DNA of 64,000 bases, from contig CALUTY010000006.1 in NCBI GenBank assembly GCA_944323825.1, forward strand, positions 62,001 through 126,000, written 5' to 3'. Below, in pieces: positions 44,593 through 53,771 of the stretch (the first letter of the stretch is position 1; each line of letters opens with the position of its first letter). Both the position numbers and the translations under genes were made by a program. This DNA comes from an uncultured Bacteroidales bacterium. Its GTDB lineage: Bacteria > Bacteroidota > Bacteroidia > Bacteroidales > UBA932. The notes below the pieces were generated by a model, which saw only the letters and a list, made by a program, of their open reading frames with translations, was not told where the DNA came from and searched no databases.

Positions 44593-47094
44593 ATGAACAG
44601 GATAGTGATGAAAAAGTTATCATATATATTCGCATTCATTGCCTTGCTGCCTTTCCTGGGTTCCTGCTCCTACGATGACTCCCTGCTCCGCGAGGAGATA
44701 GGCAAGATAGAGGAGGAGCTGTCCGGGTACGAACGGCAGGTTATGGAACTTGAAAGCCAGATGTCTTCCCTGACGGCGATAGTCAACAGTTCCTTCATTT
44801 CATATCTCGGGACTGACGAAGCCGGAAACTATGTCATAAGCTATATGGAAGAAGGAGGGGAGGTGAAGACCCTTACCCTGGCCCTGGACAGTGATGTGGT
44901 CACTTCCCCGATCATAGGGACCAGGGAGGACGAGGACGGGAAGCTCTACTGGTGCCAGACTCCGGACAACGGGACCACCTGGGACTGGATACTGGACAGT
45001 GAAGGCAAGAAGATGCCTGTAGGAGGCATTGAGCCGGAGGTCAGTATCGATTCCGGAGGATACTGGACGGTAAACGGGGCCCGCGTCCCTGGAGCAGACG
45101 GCAATCCTGTGCTTGCGGACGATGTGTCTAACATACTGTTTTCAGGGGTGGAGTATGACGAGGAATCAGGTCTCGTCGTGTTCTCGCTTGCCGACGGCAC
45201 CTCTTTTTCCGTGAGGATGTACGAGTCTCTCGGAATCACGTTCGACGCCTCTCCGGTGGTGGCAGTCCCTGATCCGTCTGTTCCTGTACGCCTGTCCTAC
45301 AATGTCACCGGTACGGATGCCGCAGATGCAGTCGTGGACTGGTTCTCCGCCTGGAATGTGACAGTGGAGATAGACAAGTATGCCAGGGCCGTGACCGTCA
45401 CCCTCGATGAAGGGGCGGAGGAAGGCAATACCCTGATTATGGTCTCTTACGGGAAGAACGTGGTCTTCAAGCCGCTTTTCTTCACTGCCGGGACGGCCGA
45501 AATACAGCAGCCTGTATGGGATGACAAGTACGGTACGGGCCAGGAGATTGTGCTTGAAGGAGACCTTACGGAATTCGATATAGAGGTTTCCCACAATATC
45601 GATTATACCATGACCATCTCCGAAGACTGTTCGGACTGGCTGAGGGAAGCCCCTGCCGTGAAGGCGGATATGGTGACGACGACGCATTCTTTCATAGCGG
45701 ACTACTACGAAAACGATTCCGGTGCCGACCGTACCGGTACGATAATCTTCTACAACAGGCCGTACGACGTGTCCGTGGAGCTTACGGTGCGTCAGTCTCC
45801 TGTGATTCCGGAAGGTCCGGACGTCCCTGGAATCTCTACGGGTGCCGACCTCAATGCATTCGTGAAAGCCGTGAATTCCGGCGCAAGCACGAGCCGCTGG
45901 CAGAACGAGGCCGGAGAGGTGGTCCTCCTCAACGATATAGACGTGTCGGAAATGACGGAATGGACTCCTATAGGTTCCGGAAGGGCCACAGGTACTCCTG
46001 CATACACTCTGACAAATCCGTTCTCCGGAGTATTCAACGGCCAGGGCTTTGCCATCAAGGGTATAGACTGGACCTGGAATGTCTCGGAGTCCGAGTCGCA
46101 CCTGTTCGGCTTCTTCGGCGCACTGAAGGATGCCACCGTGAAGAACCTTGTCCTGGGCGGGGAAGGTGACCGGATAACGGTTGTGGGTGCCACAAGCGAT
46201 GTAGTGGCTGCCGGTGCGCTTGCGGGTTATGCCGAATCCTCGACCATAACCGGAGTGACGAACAATGTGAGCGTGGTGCTGGCTGACAAGAACGCGGCTG
46301 TCCCGGGTGACAATCCTGGAGCTACTCTGATGATGCTCGGAGGTATTGCCGGGGCTGTCAAGGCGCCGATGCTCATAGGTTCGAAGGAATCGCCGGTGAT
46401 AAACTACGGCTCCGTGATGACGGGAGCGATATCCAATACCGCCAACGGAGGTACGGGAATGAACGTCGGAGGTATCGTGGCCTTCACCGTGGCAGTGGCC
46501 GACCTCGAGCTGAAGCTTGACTACTGCAGCAACTACGGAGAGGTCAGCTCGCCTTCCGGACGCGGAGGCGGACTTGTCGGGACGATCGGCGGGGCTACGT
46601 CCGAGACAGCTGTGACAATCGTCGGAAATTCCACCAACTACGGCCTTATACAGGACGATGCCGTCGGACAGTACGGAGGTTCCAAGGACCAGTACAACCT
46701 GAAGCGTATGGGAGGACTTGTCGGAGGAACGGTCACCAACACCAAGGGAATCCGTATCGAGTACTGTACGAACAACGGGAACGTGTTCTCCCAGCTCGGC
46801 TGCCGTGCGGGAGGCTTTGTAGGGCACAACCAGGCTTCCATCATCGGATGTGTGAACAAGGGTATCATCCTGGGGAACACTACGGTCAATGACAAGGGCG
46901 AGCCGCAGCACGGACCGGGATGGGCCTGCGGCTTCAACGGAGCCAAGGAACTCATCACCTCCTGTGCAAGAGGCGGCCGGGTCGGAGACTGGGATACCTA
47001 CAAGGACAATCCTTCCGCAGCTCCCGAGGCTACGAATGACAATGCGGTCTGCTACATGAACGCGGACAGGTTCGATCCATCCATAAACTTCTAA
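44593..47094 (+). CDS. DUF4988/BACON/GLUG scaffold lipoprotein without enzyme domain
   Basis: 833 residues from ATG 44593 (an ATG five codons later is also possible). Lipobox LGSC (Cys25), a coiled coil (about 27-65), the DUF4988-like region (to about 300, PIIGTREDEDGKLYWC), a BACON-like carbohydrate-binding Ig domain (about 305-405) absent from its two neighbours, and a GLUG beta-helix (about 415-833). The C-terminus NAVCYMNADRFDPS aligns with NAVKYMYEERYDPES of the upstream paralogue, where that protein's enzyme domain begins, so this one stops at the module boundary. Probably a surface glycan-binding protein. Confidence 0.8.
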   Translation: MNRIVMKKLSYIFAFIALLPFLGSCSYDDSLLREEIGKIEEELSGYERQVMELESQMSSLTAIVNSSFISYLGTDEAGNYVISYMEEGGEVKTLTLALDSDVVTSPIIGTREDEDGKLYWCQTPDNGTTWDWILDSEGKKMPVGGIEPEVSIDSGGYWTVNGARVPGADGNPVLADDVSNILFSGVEYDEESGLVVFSLADGTSFSVRMYESLGITFDASPVVAVPDPSVPVRLSYNVTGTDAADAVVDWFSAWNVTVEIDKYARAVTVTLDEGAEEGNTLIMVSYGKNVVFKPLFFTAGTAEIQQPVWDDKYGTGQEIVLEGDLTEFDIEVSHNIDYTMTISEDCSDWLREAPAVKADMVTTTHSFIADYYENDSGADRTGTIIFYNRPYDVSVELTVRQSPVIPEGPDVPGISTGADLNAFVKAVNSGASTSRWQNEAGEVVLLNDIDVSEMTEWTPIGSGRATGTPAYTLTNPFSGVFNGQGFAIKGIDWTWNVSESESHLFGFFGALKDATVKNLVLGGEGDRITVVGATSDVVAAGALAGYAESSTITGVTNNVSVVLADKNAAVPGDNPGATLMMLGGIAGAVKAPMLIGSKESPVINYGSVMTGAISNTANGGTGMNVGGIVAFTVAVADLELKLDYCSNYGEVSSPSGRGGGLVGTIGGATSETAVTIVGNSTNYGLIQDDAVGQYGGSKDQYNLKRMGGLVGGTVTNTKGIRIEYCTNNGNVFSQLGCRAGGFVGHNQASIIGCVNKGIILGNTTVNDKGEPQHGPGWACGFNGAKELITSCARGGRVGDWDTYKDNPSAAPEATNDNAVCYMNADRFDPSINF

Positions 47095-47107
47095 AGAATA
47101 CAAGGTT

Positions 47108-50100
47108 ATGAAGAAAATATCAGGATATATAATGCTTTTGTCCTTTTTCCTGGCCGCCATGTCCTGCGTGGATGTTGAGTCGGAACTCCAGGGAGAGATT
47201 GACGGACTCAAGGAGCGTATCGAGATCCTTCAGGGCCGGGCCGATGCCTTGAACGAACAGCTTGCGACCCTGGGCCATATCACTTCGGGCAATGTCATCA
47301 CCTCGGTCTCGCAGGATTCCGAAGGCAAGTATGTCGTCACCTATCTTGACAGCAAGGGCGAGTCCGCTACGGTGGTTATCGCCACCATGGAGCAGATGGT
47401 AAACGTCCCTCTTCTCGGAGTGGAACAGGACGGACAGAACCATCTGTACTACTGGACCGTAACGGTGGACGGAGAGACATCGTACCTGATGAATGACGGG
47501 GAGAAGGTACCTGTCAGCGGTTACACTCCTGAAATATCGGTCGATGCCGACGGTTACTGGACAATCGGCGGCCAGCGGGTGAACGATGCTTCCGGAAATC
47601 CAATCCAGGCCAACGACGGGGAAAGCTGCGTATTCCGCAATGTAGAAGTGAACGCCGACGGTGATCTCGAAATCACCCAGGGAGACGGTTCCGTCATTAC
47701 ACTGCCCGTACAGCAGGCGCTCAACCTTACCTTGTCAGCACCTGTCAATACGACTGTCGCCTTTACATCCACTTCTCTCGACATAGAATATGACGTGACC
47801 GGGACAAATGCCGGCGACGCGATGGTCGCAGTTGCGGAGGCCGAAGGTGTGGAGGCTTCGATCGACAGGGCCGTGAAGACTATTTCAGTGACTTTTCCTG
47901 AAGGGTTTACGCAAGGATATATCATAGCCGTGGCCAACGACCTCGGCGAGCACACTGTTATCCGTCCGGTATTCTTCGAGAAAGCGACAAGCGACAGGAT
48001 AGAGATATACACTGCCGAGGACCTCGTGGAATTCGCAGACAATGTGAATGCCGGGGGCGGAGCCGAGAATATGGACGCGATACTGATGAATGACATAGAC
48101 ATGAAGGACGTTTCCTCGTGGACCCCTATCGGCAACGGGAAGTTCAACGGTACGACTTCTACGTCTACATACGAGGGCCCGGCATTCAAGGGTACCTTCG
48201 ACGGGCAGGGCTACAGCATCAGGAATTTCAGGCTGACAGCTGACCTCGAAGGGGACAGGTGTGTATTCGGCCTGTTCGGTATCCTTGACGGAGCTACCGT
48301 GAAGAACCTTACTGTTGGAGCGGCAGACAACGACTCAGGTGAGCTGACTTTCTCCGCAACCGGGATTACGGAGGCCGGAGTCTTTGCCGGAGCCGTGATG
48401 TCATCGGTCGTGGAGAACTGCGTGAACTATGTCCCGATGTATGTCAAGGGCAATTCTACCAATGCGAAGAGGACCACTATGGGAGCATTTGCGGGGTTCG
48501 TCTATGGCGGTGACACTCCTTCTGTCCTCAGGAACTTGACCAATTACGGTTCGATAAAGGCCGAGCCCGGGAACAATACCGGCAACGGAGGAACCTCGGT
48601 CATGGCAGGAGGCATCGCCGGCTTTGCCAACGCAGTATCTTCCATCAATTCCGTATACGGATGTGTCAATTATGCGGACATGGTTTCTTCCTGCCCGAGA
48701 ACATCCGGCATAGTCGCGACAATGCAGGGGAATACGACTCTGGAACTTTGCCGGAACTACGGGAACCAGGAGAACAGCAGCGCAGCCAGGGCTGGAATGA
48801 TAACTTGCATAATGGCCGGCAACTGCACTCTCAAGGATTGCGAGAATTATGGCGATGCGGTGATGTCCGGTGGTTCCAAAGCCGGTGCCGGCGGTATGGT
48901 CTGCCTGACCAACAGCACGACGGCTGTCATTTCCGGAGGCGGCAGCTACGGTGATGTAGTATGCGACAATACGGATTACAGAGGTATCATCGCCGGTCAG
49001 TTCGGCAGCGTCGGAAAGGTGGAAAACGTGAAGGTCGGCGGCAGTGTCGGCACCTACAACGGCGGGGATTTCAAGATGGAGGTCCTGACTTCCGACAACT
49101 ATATGGACTATATCGGAGCCAAGGCGGATGCCAACGCAGGCAAGATATCGAATATCATTTTCTATGCTGAAGACCGTCCTGCCGGCATCTATACGGCTTC
49201 TGACCTGGTCGAATTTGCCGAGGCCGTGAATTCAGGGGCGTCAATCGAAAAATGGCAGGCCGAGGACGGCGGGGTGAACATGTACGCGAACATAGACCTG
49301 GCTTCGGTCACTGACTGGACCCCTATCGGGAATGCCGTCTGTCCGGCCGGGGCGGCGGATGCAGAGATCACAGGCAATGCCTGGACCGGAAACTTCAACG
49401 GGAACGGCAAGACGATCAGCAATCTGAAGCTGGTGTCTGACGGGACTTCCGCCGGGCAGGACTACGGCTTCTTCGGCGTCCTGGCACCGGGCTCGACTGT
49501 ACAGAACCTCGTGTTCGATGCGTCCTGCTCCCTGGAAGTCACGGCATCCGCTTCCGTGGCAAGCGGTGTGGTGGCCGGATACGTCTGGGATGCTACCGTA
49601 CGTGATGTGACAAGCTACGCTTCCATGAGTTTCAAAGGCCATGCGGGCAATACATTCATGGGAATGGCGCTGATAGGCCAGATATACTCCTCCGGACAGG
49701 GCGTCACTGTGGACAGTTGCCACAATTACGGTGAGATAACGGCTGAAAATACCGACGGAAACGATCAGAGCGATGCCGCGGCATACCATATAGCCGGAAT
49801 AGTATCTTTCGCCCATGCGGTTTCCGGTGCCACGGTCTGCAATACCGTTTCCGATTGTTCCAACTACGGCGACATCACTTCCGCTACGGCCCGGACATCC
49901 GGTATCGTGGCTGCCTGCAACAGGAGTACACAGCTGCTGAATTGCGTCAACCATGGTGACCAGACCAACACGTTCTTCAAGGAAGACGGCTCCCGTCTTG
50001 GAAACATTACCTGCAACACAGGCACCGGAGTGTCCCTGACAGGGTGTATCAATTACGGGAACCTTACTTCGCTTACCGGAGGACGTGTCGGAGGCATATC

Positions 50101-51247
50101 TTCCCTTACCAACAAGGCGGTATTCGAGAACTGCGCCAACTATGGTGTCATCCTGTCCGACAACAGCTACAGAGGCCTTTTCTGGGGCTACAACTCCGAT
50201 GCCGCCACCTGGAAAAACTGTATTGCCGGCGGGAAGGTCGGGACCTACAATGACGGGAATCCGGTATACGATTCCTACTCCGGAGAAAATCTTGCAGCCT
50301 ATCTCGGTACTGTCAGGGACGGTGTCGTGACGAACGTGGAAGGAATCACGTACCAGGTGGGCACTACAGATCCGGGAGCCGGTACGGGAGATGCCGAGCT
50401 CAGCATCCTTTTTATCGGGAACAGTTTTACCAAGGATGCAGTGGAGCATCTTCCGGGAATACTCAAGGCGGCGAGACTGGACAAGATCCAGCTGACGCAT
50501 ATGTATTACGGCGGCCATCTGATTTCGCAGTATTATTCCGAATGGGAAGTTTCTGCAGGATATCACCGGTATGATTGCGGCCCTGGTGCCGGAGTCTGGA
50601 CCGAATCGACCGGATACAGCCTGAAGGACGTGGCCGAAAGCCGCTCCTGGGACATCGTGGTGCTGCAGGAGCATACGGGCAATTCCGCTGCCTGGATGTG
50701 GAACGCGGACGCACAGAACAATATCCAGGGCCTTGTGAACAAGGTCAGGGCTTCACAGACCGGGGCGATGCCGGAGTTCTATTATATCCTGTCGCAGGCC
50801 TATCATGACATGGGCAAGATAGGCTCGGCTTCCAAGCCGTATATCACCTGGACAGATCAGGCCGGTATGTGGGAGGTGATTGCAGGATTCGGAAAGGCTG
50901 TAATGGAGAACGTATCCTTCGACGGCATCATTTCTACCGGAGCGATGCTCCAGAATCTCCGTACTTCCTCCCTGAATGTCGACAACGGCATGGACCTGAC
51001 CCGGGACGGATACCACATGGACTACGGAATCTCGCGTTACGGTGCCGCATGTACGGTTTTCGAGACATTGATAACCCCTCTTTACGGGATAACGATGGAC
51101 GACAATACGTTCCGGTATTCGGTTTCAGGCACTTCGTCTACGGCCTACAGCACCCCCGTCACCGATGAAAACGCCCCGGTAGCCCTGCAGGCTGCCCGGT
51201 ATGCAATTGAGTCTCCGTACGAAGTCACGGATATGTCCGGAATGTAG
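47108..51247 (+). CDS. DUF4988/double-GLUG scaffold lipoprotein with C-terminal SGNH/DUF4886 esterase domain
   Basis: 1379 residues. Lipobox AAMSC (Cys20), coiled coil (about 25-58), DUF4988-like region (to about 295), then two tandem GLUG beta-helix blocks (about 298-680 and 690-1078) that start alike (IYTAEDLVEFADNVNAG and IYTASDLVEFAEAVNSG), so the block is duplicated inside the gene. The C-terminal domain (about 1097-1379) is SGNH-hydrolase-like of the DUF4886 type: the nucleophile block LFIGNSFTKD, QEHTGN, and a DGYHMDYGISRYGAA block with the Asp/His pair. It would remove ester groups from the polymer at the cell surface; the ester type is unknown. Fourteen bases after the preceding gene. 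Confidence 0.82.
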   Translation: MKKISGYIMLLSFFLAAMSCVDVESELQGEIDGLKERIEILQGRADALNEQLATLGHITSGNVITSVSQDSEGKYVVTYLDSKGESATVVIATMEQMVNVPLLGVEQDGQNHLYYWTVTVDGETSYLMNDGEKVPVSGYTPEISVDADGYWTIGGQRVNDASGNPIQANDGESCVFRNVEVNADGDLEITQGDGSVITLPVQQALNLTLSAPVNTTVAFTSTSLDIEYDVTGTNAGDAMVAVAEAEGVEASIDRAVKTISVTFPEGFTQGYIIAVANDLGEHTVIRPVFFEKATSDRIEIYTAEDLVEFADNVNAGGGAENMDAILMNDIDMKDVSSWTPIGNGKFNGTTSTSTYEGPAFKGTFDGQGYSIRNFRLTADLEGDRCVFGLFGILDGATVKNLTVGAADNDSGELTFSATGITEAGVFAGAVMSSVVENCVNYVPMYVKGNSTNAKRTTMGAFAGFVYGGDTPSVLRNLTNYGSIKAEPGNNTGNGGTSVMAGGIAGFANAVSSINSVYGCVNYADMVSSCPRTSGIVATMQGNTTLELCRNYGNQENSSAARAGMITCIMAGNCTLKDCENYGDAVMSGGSKAGAGGMVCLTNSTTAVISGGGSYGDVVCDNTDYRGIIAGQFGSVGKVENVKVGGSVGTYNGGDFKMEVLTSDNYMDYIGAKADANAGKISNIIFYAEDRPAGIYTASDLVEFAEAVNSGASIEKWQAEDGGVNMYANIDLASVTDWTPIGNAVCPAGAADAEITGNAWTGNFNGNGKTISNLKLVSDGTSAGQDYGFFGVLAPGSTVQNLVFDASCSLEVTASASVASGVVAGYVWDATVRDVTSYASMSFKGHAGNTFMGMALIGQIYSSGQGVTVDSCHNYGEITAENTDGNDQSDAAAYHIAGIVSFAHAVSGATVCNTVSDCSNYGDITSATARTSGIVAACNRSTQLLNCVNHGDQTNTFFKEDGSRLGNITCNTGTGVSLTGCINYGNLTSLTGGRVGGISSLTNKAVFENCANYGVILSDNSYRGLFWGYNSDAATWKNCIAGGKVGTYNDGNPVYDSYSGENLAAYLGTVRDGVVTNVEGITYQVGTTDPGAGTGDAELSILFIGNSFTKDAVEHLPGILKAARLDKIQLTHMYYGGHLISQYYSEWEVSAGYHRYDCGPGAGVWTESTGYSLKDVAESRSWDIVVLQEHTGNSAAWMWNADAQNNIQGLVNKVRASQTGAMPEFYYILSQAYHDMGKIGSASKPYITWTDQAGMWEVIAGFGKAVMENVSFDGIISTGAMLQNLRTSSLNVDNGMDLTRDGYHMDYGISRYGAACTVFETLITPLYGITMDDNTFRYSVSGTSSTAYSTPVTDENAPVALQAARYAIESPYEVTDMSGM

Positions 51248-51297
51248 ACAATGTTCAACAGTATAAGTTTGTCTGACTGAAACAAATTGTTTTGGAA

Positions 51298-52236
51298 ATG
51301 AAGAAGATTATAGGAAATCTGATCGGGCTTGCGGCACTCGCCGCAGCGGTTTCATGCTCGCAGTCGCCTGAACCACAGTATGCGACACGTGCGGAGAAGA
51401 TACTTTCCGAGATCAATGATCCGGAATCCGATTATGTTGCTGTGATTTCGCACAGGGGAGACTGGCGGAACTATCCGGAAAACTCCATACCGGCTATCGA
51501 GTCGGTCATCCGCATGGGTGCGGATATGGTGGAGATTGATGTCAGCATGACCAGGGACAGCGTGCTTGTCCTCTGCCATGACAAGACGATAGACCGTACC
51601 ACGAACGGGAAAGGACGGGTAAGTGACATCACGTACGACTCCCTTATGACATTCAATCTCAAAAGAGCCCATAACGTCGTGACCGACACCTTGAAGATGC
51701 CTACCTTGAAGGAAGCCCTGCTTTGCTGCAAGGACAGGATACTCGTGAATGTCGACAAGGCCTATGACTACTATGATATGGTCATAGCCCTGACAGAGGA
51801 GCTCGGGGTTACGGGACAGGTGCTGATGAAGGGAAAAAGCAGTGTCGGAAAGGTCAGGGAGGATATGGCAAAACATGATACCAACCTCCTGTATATGCCG
51901 ATAATAGACATCAACAAGCCTTCCGGCCAGGCACTCTTCGCCGAATACCAGGAGAAGGGAGTGGTGCCGATGGCATACGAGGTCTGCTGGGCAAGACCGG
52001 GCAAGGAACTGGACGAATGTGTGTCGGCCATACACAGGACCGGTTCCAAACTCTGGGTCAACACCCTGTGGCCGTCCCTGTGCGGAGGTCCGGGAAATGA
52101 CGATGATGCCGCATTTGCAGCTGCAGATCCGGGAGAGGTCTACGGCAAATATATTGACATGGGTGTCTCTATGATCCAGACCGACCGTCCGGAACTGCTC
52201 CTGGAATATCTGCGCTCAATCGGAAGACACGATTGA
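51298..52236 (+). CDS. Glycerophosphodiester phosphodiesterase family lipoprotein
   Basis: 312 residues from ATG 51298. Lipobox AVSC (about Cys20), then a TIM-barrel GDPD domain. All catalytic residues are seen: HRGDWRNYPENSI (His), MVEIDVSMTRD (Glu and Asp) and VLCHDKTIDRTT (second His); the C-terminal GVSMIQTDRPELLLEYL is typical. The family splits glycerol-phosphodiesters into glycerol-3-phosphate and an alcohol; some relatives (GlpQ) attack glycerol-phosphate teichoic acid from the chain end. A TAAGTTTG box at about 51264 could be an internal promoter. It is the last plus-strand gene of the island, convergent with the acetylesterase. Confidence 0.92.
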   Translation: MKKIIGNLIGLAALAAAVSCSQSPEPQYATRAEKILSEINDPESDYVAVISHRGDWRNYPENSIPAIESVIRMGADMVEIDVSMTRDSVLVLCHDKTIDRTTNGKGRVSDITYDSLMTFNLKRAHNVVTDTLKMPTLKEALLCCKDRILVNVDKAYDYYDMVIALTEELGVTGQVLMKGKSSVGKVREDMAKHDTNLLYMPIIDINKPSGQALFAEYQEKGVVPMAYEVCWARPGKELDECVSAIHRTGSKLWVNTLWPSLCGGPGNDDDAAFAAADPGEVYGKYIDMGVSMIQTDRPELLLEYLRSIGRHD

Positions 52237-52242
52237 GCGCAG
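52210..52242. repeat. 13-bp inverted repeat over the GDPD stop codon
   Basis: CTGCGCTCAATCG and CGATTGAGCGCAG pair perfectly around a 7-base loop. The stop codon of the phosphodiesterase lies in the right arm. There is no T run, so a simple terminator is doubtful in either direction, yet it lies at the end of two convergent units. Confidence 0.6.
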
Positions 52243-52277
52243 ATGGCCGGATTGTAATCGGCTATGCCGAATATGGC

Positions 52278-53714
52278 CTACTTCCAGTCGTCGCTTCTGA
52301 ACGGACTCGCCGGGATGCCGGAGCAGTTGAACAATGTCGCTTCCGAGCAGTTCCTCATTCCGTAACGGACAGCCACGGGAGCCTCTACTTCGGGGCTTGT
52401 CACCTCAATGAGGCTCCTGTCTCCGAGAACCCGTGCTGTGGCAGGATGGAAAACATGGTCTTCCCCGGCAAGTTCGAATCCCGGGAGGTCCTTGTTTATC
52501 GGGCTGAGCCCCATATTCCCGACATCGAATTTTACTCGGGCCTTGTTTCCCGTGAACTCCACGCTCTTGAAGACAGGCGGATTCGGGTCGATTCCCTTTA
52601 TTCCGTAGTCGTTCACAAGGGCGAGGTAGCCGAGCCTGTCCCCGACCGTTTTCTTGTCGGCCGGATGGATGCAGTCACAATCTCCGCTATCGTGCGTGGC
52701 GGCCATCCCGCTGTGCGGAATTTCGGCCAGGGTCTGTGCCTGTGCCCACATCATATAGCCAGCAGCCCTGCTTTGCGGGTTCCCATAGCTAAAGGGAGCT
52801 ATCTGTGTGAAATAGAACGGCATATCCTCGTTCCCCCATTGTTCGCGGAGCATCTTGGCGAAGGCCGGCTGGAGCCTCCGGTACTGCTCGAAACGGTCTT
52901 TGTTGTCGCATCCCTGGTACCAGATGAAGCCTTTTGCAGTGAACGGTATTACAGTGTGCAACATTCCGTTGTAAAGCACGCCTGGTACCTTGTGCGGGTT
53001 CTTTTCCCGGAATTTGCCGGTCTCATAGCTGCTCATATCGAATTCTCCGGCGAATCCGCTTGCAATCACGTCCTTGTCCATCCATGCCTCTATAGGGGTG
53101 CCTCCCCAGGAAACATTTATGATTCCGACAGGGACACGGAGAGTCTTGTAGAGCCTTTGAGCGAAGAAATAGGCCGTAGCGCTGGCTTCTGCCACCCCTT
53201 CAGGGGTATGCTCGTACCACGTTGCCGGACAATCGAACTCTTCTTCCAGGGACTTGATCCTTTTAAGGTTGCATGACCTGATCGGAATCTCAGGCCTGGC
53301 GCTGCATATATATTCTGCAGAATTTTCGACCGGTTGTCCTGTGAATCCTTTCATCGGCATTTCCATGTTTGACTGTCCGGAGCAGATCCAGACTTCGCCA
53401 AGAAGTACGTTCTTTATGTCCACCCTGTCTTTCCCGGAAGTGATGGCTATTTCGTATGGTCCTCCGGCGGAAACCGTACTGACCTTCACGGACCAGTTCC
53501 CGTCTTTTCCGGCAGTGGCTACGGCCTTGTCGGAAGACCAGGATGGAGAAATGACGACCTTGTCTCCGGGATCGGCTTTCCCCCAGAAGGCGACATCAGT
53601 GTTCTGTTGTAGTACCATGTTGTCCGAGAATACGCTCGGAAGCCTGATCTCTGCACCGAGATCCGTGATCGGGCCTGCAAGCAGCAGGCAGAGTAATAAT
53701 GCTTTTATCTTCAT
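52278..53714 (-). CDS. Sialate O-acetylesterase-type SGNH hydrolase
   Basis: 478 residues from ATG 53714 with a signal peptide (about 1-20, no clear lipobox). It has an N-terminal beta-domain (LPSVFSDNMVLQQNTDVAFWG), then the SGNH fold: the nucleophile block GQSNMEMPM, SWGGTPIEAWMD, IWYQGCDNKDRFEQY, and the Asp-x-x-His block seen as DCIHPADKKTVGDRL. The family removes O-acetyl groups from sialic acid and other sugars (including xylan side groups), so the substrate cannot be called from sequence. It ends the minus-strand unit of the island. Confidence 0.88.
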   Translation of the reverse strand: MKIKALLLCLLLAGPITDLGAEIRLPSVFSDNMVLQQNTDVAFWGKADPGDKVVISPSWSSDKAVATAGKDGNWSVKVSTVSAGGPYEIAITSGKDRVDIKNVLLGEVWICSGQSNMEMPMKGFTGQPVENSAEYICSARPEIPIRSCNLKRIKSLEEEFDCPATWYEHTPEGVAEASATAYFFAQRLYKTLRVPVGIINVSWGGTPIEAWMDKDVIASGFAGEFDMSSYETGKFREKNPHKVPGVLYNGMLHTVIPFTAKGFIWYQGCDNKDRFEQYRRLQPAFAKMLREQWGNEDMPFYFTQIAPFSYGNPQSRAAGYMMWAQAQTLAEIPHSGMAATHDSGDCDCIHPADKKTVGDRLGYLALVNDYGIKGIDPNPPVFKSVEFTGNKARVKFDVGNMGLSPINKDLPGFELAGEDHVFHPATARVLGDRSLIEVTSPEVEAPVAVRYGMRNCSEATLFNCSGIPASPFRSDDWK

Positions 53715-53771
53715 TTTATAAAATAGATTGGTTATTGTTTCCAGTATCATCCCGCAGGCGGCTCCTCAATC

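Noticed and set aside
45166..47211. Long minus-strand open frame of 681 codons opposite the scaffold lipoproteins
   Set aside because: Antisense to genes with lipobox, DUF4988 and GLUG features; its own composition (rich in Arg, His, Val, Ser) fits no family.
49241..50674. Minus-strand open frame of 477 codons opposite the 1379-residue lipoprotein
   Set aside because: Same reason: an antisense shadow in GC-rich coding DNA, with no start signal.
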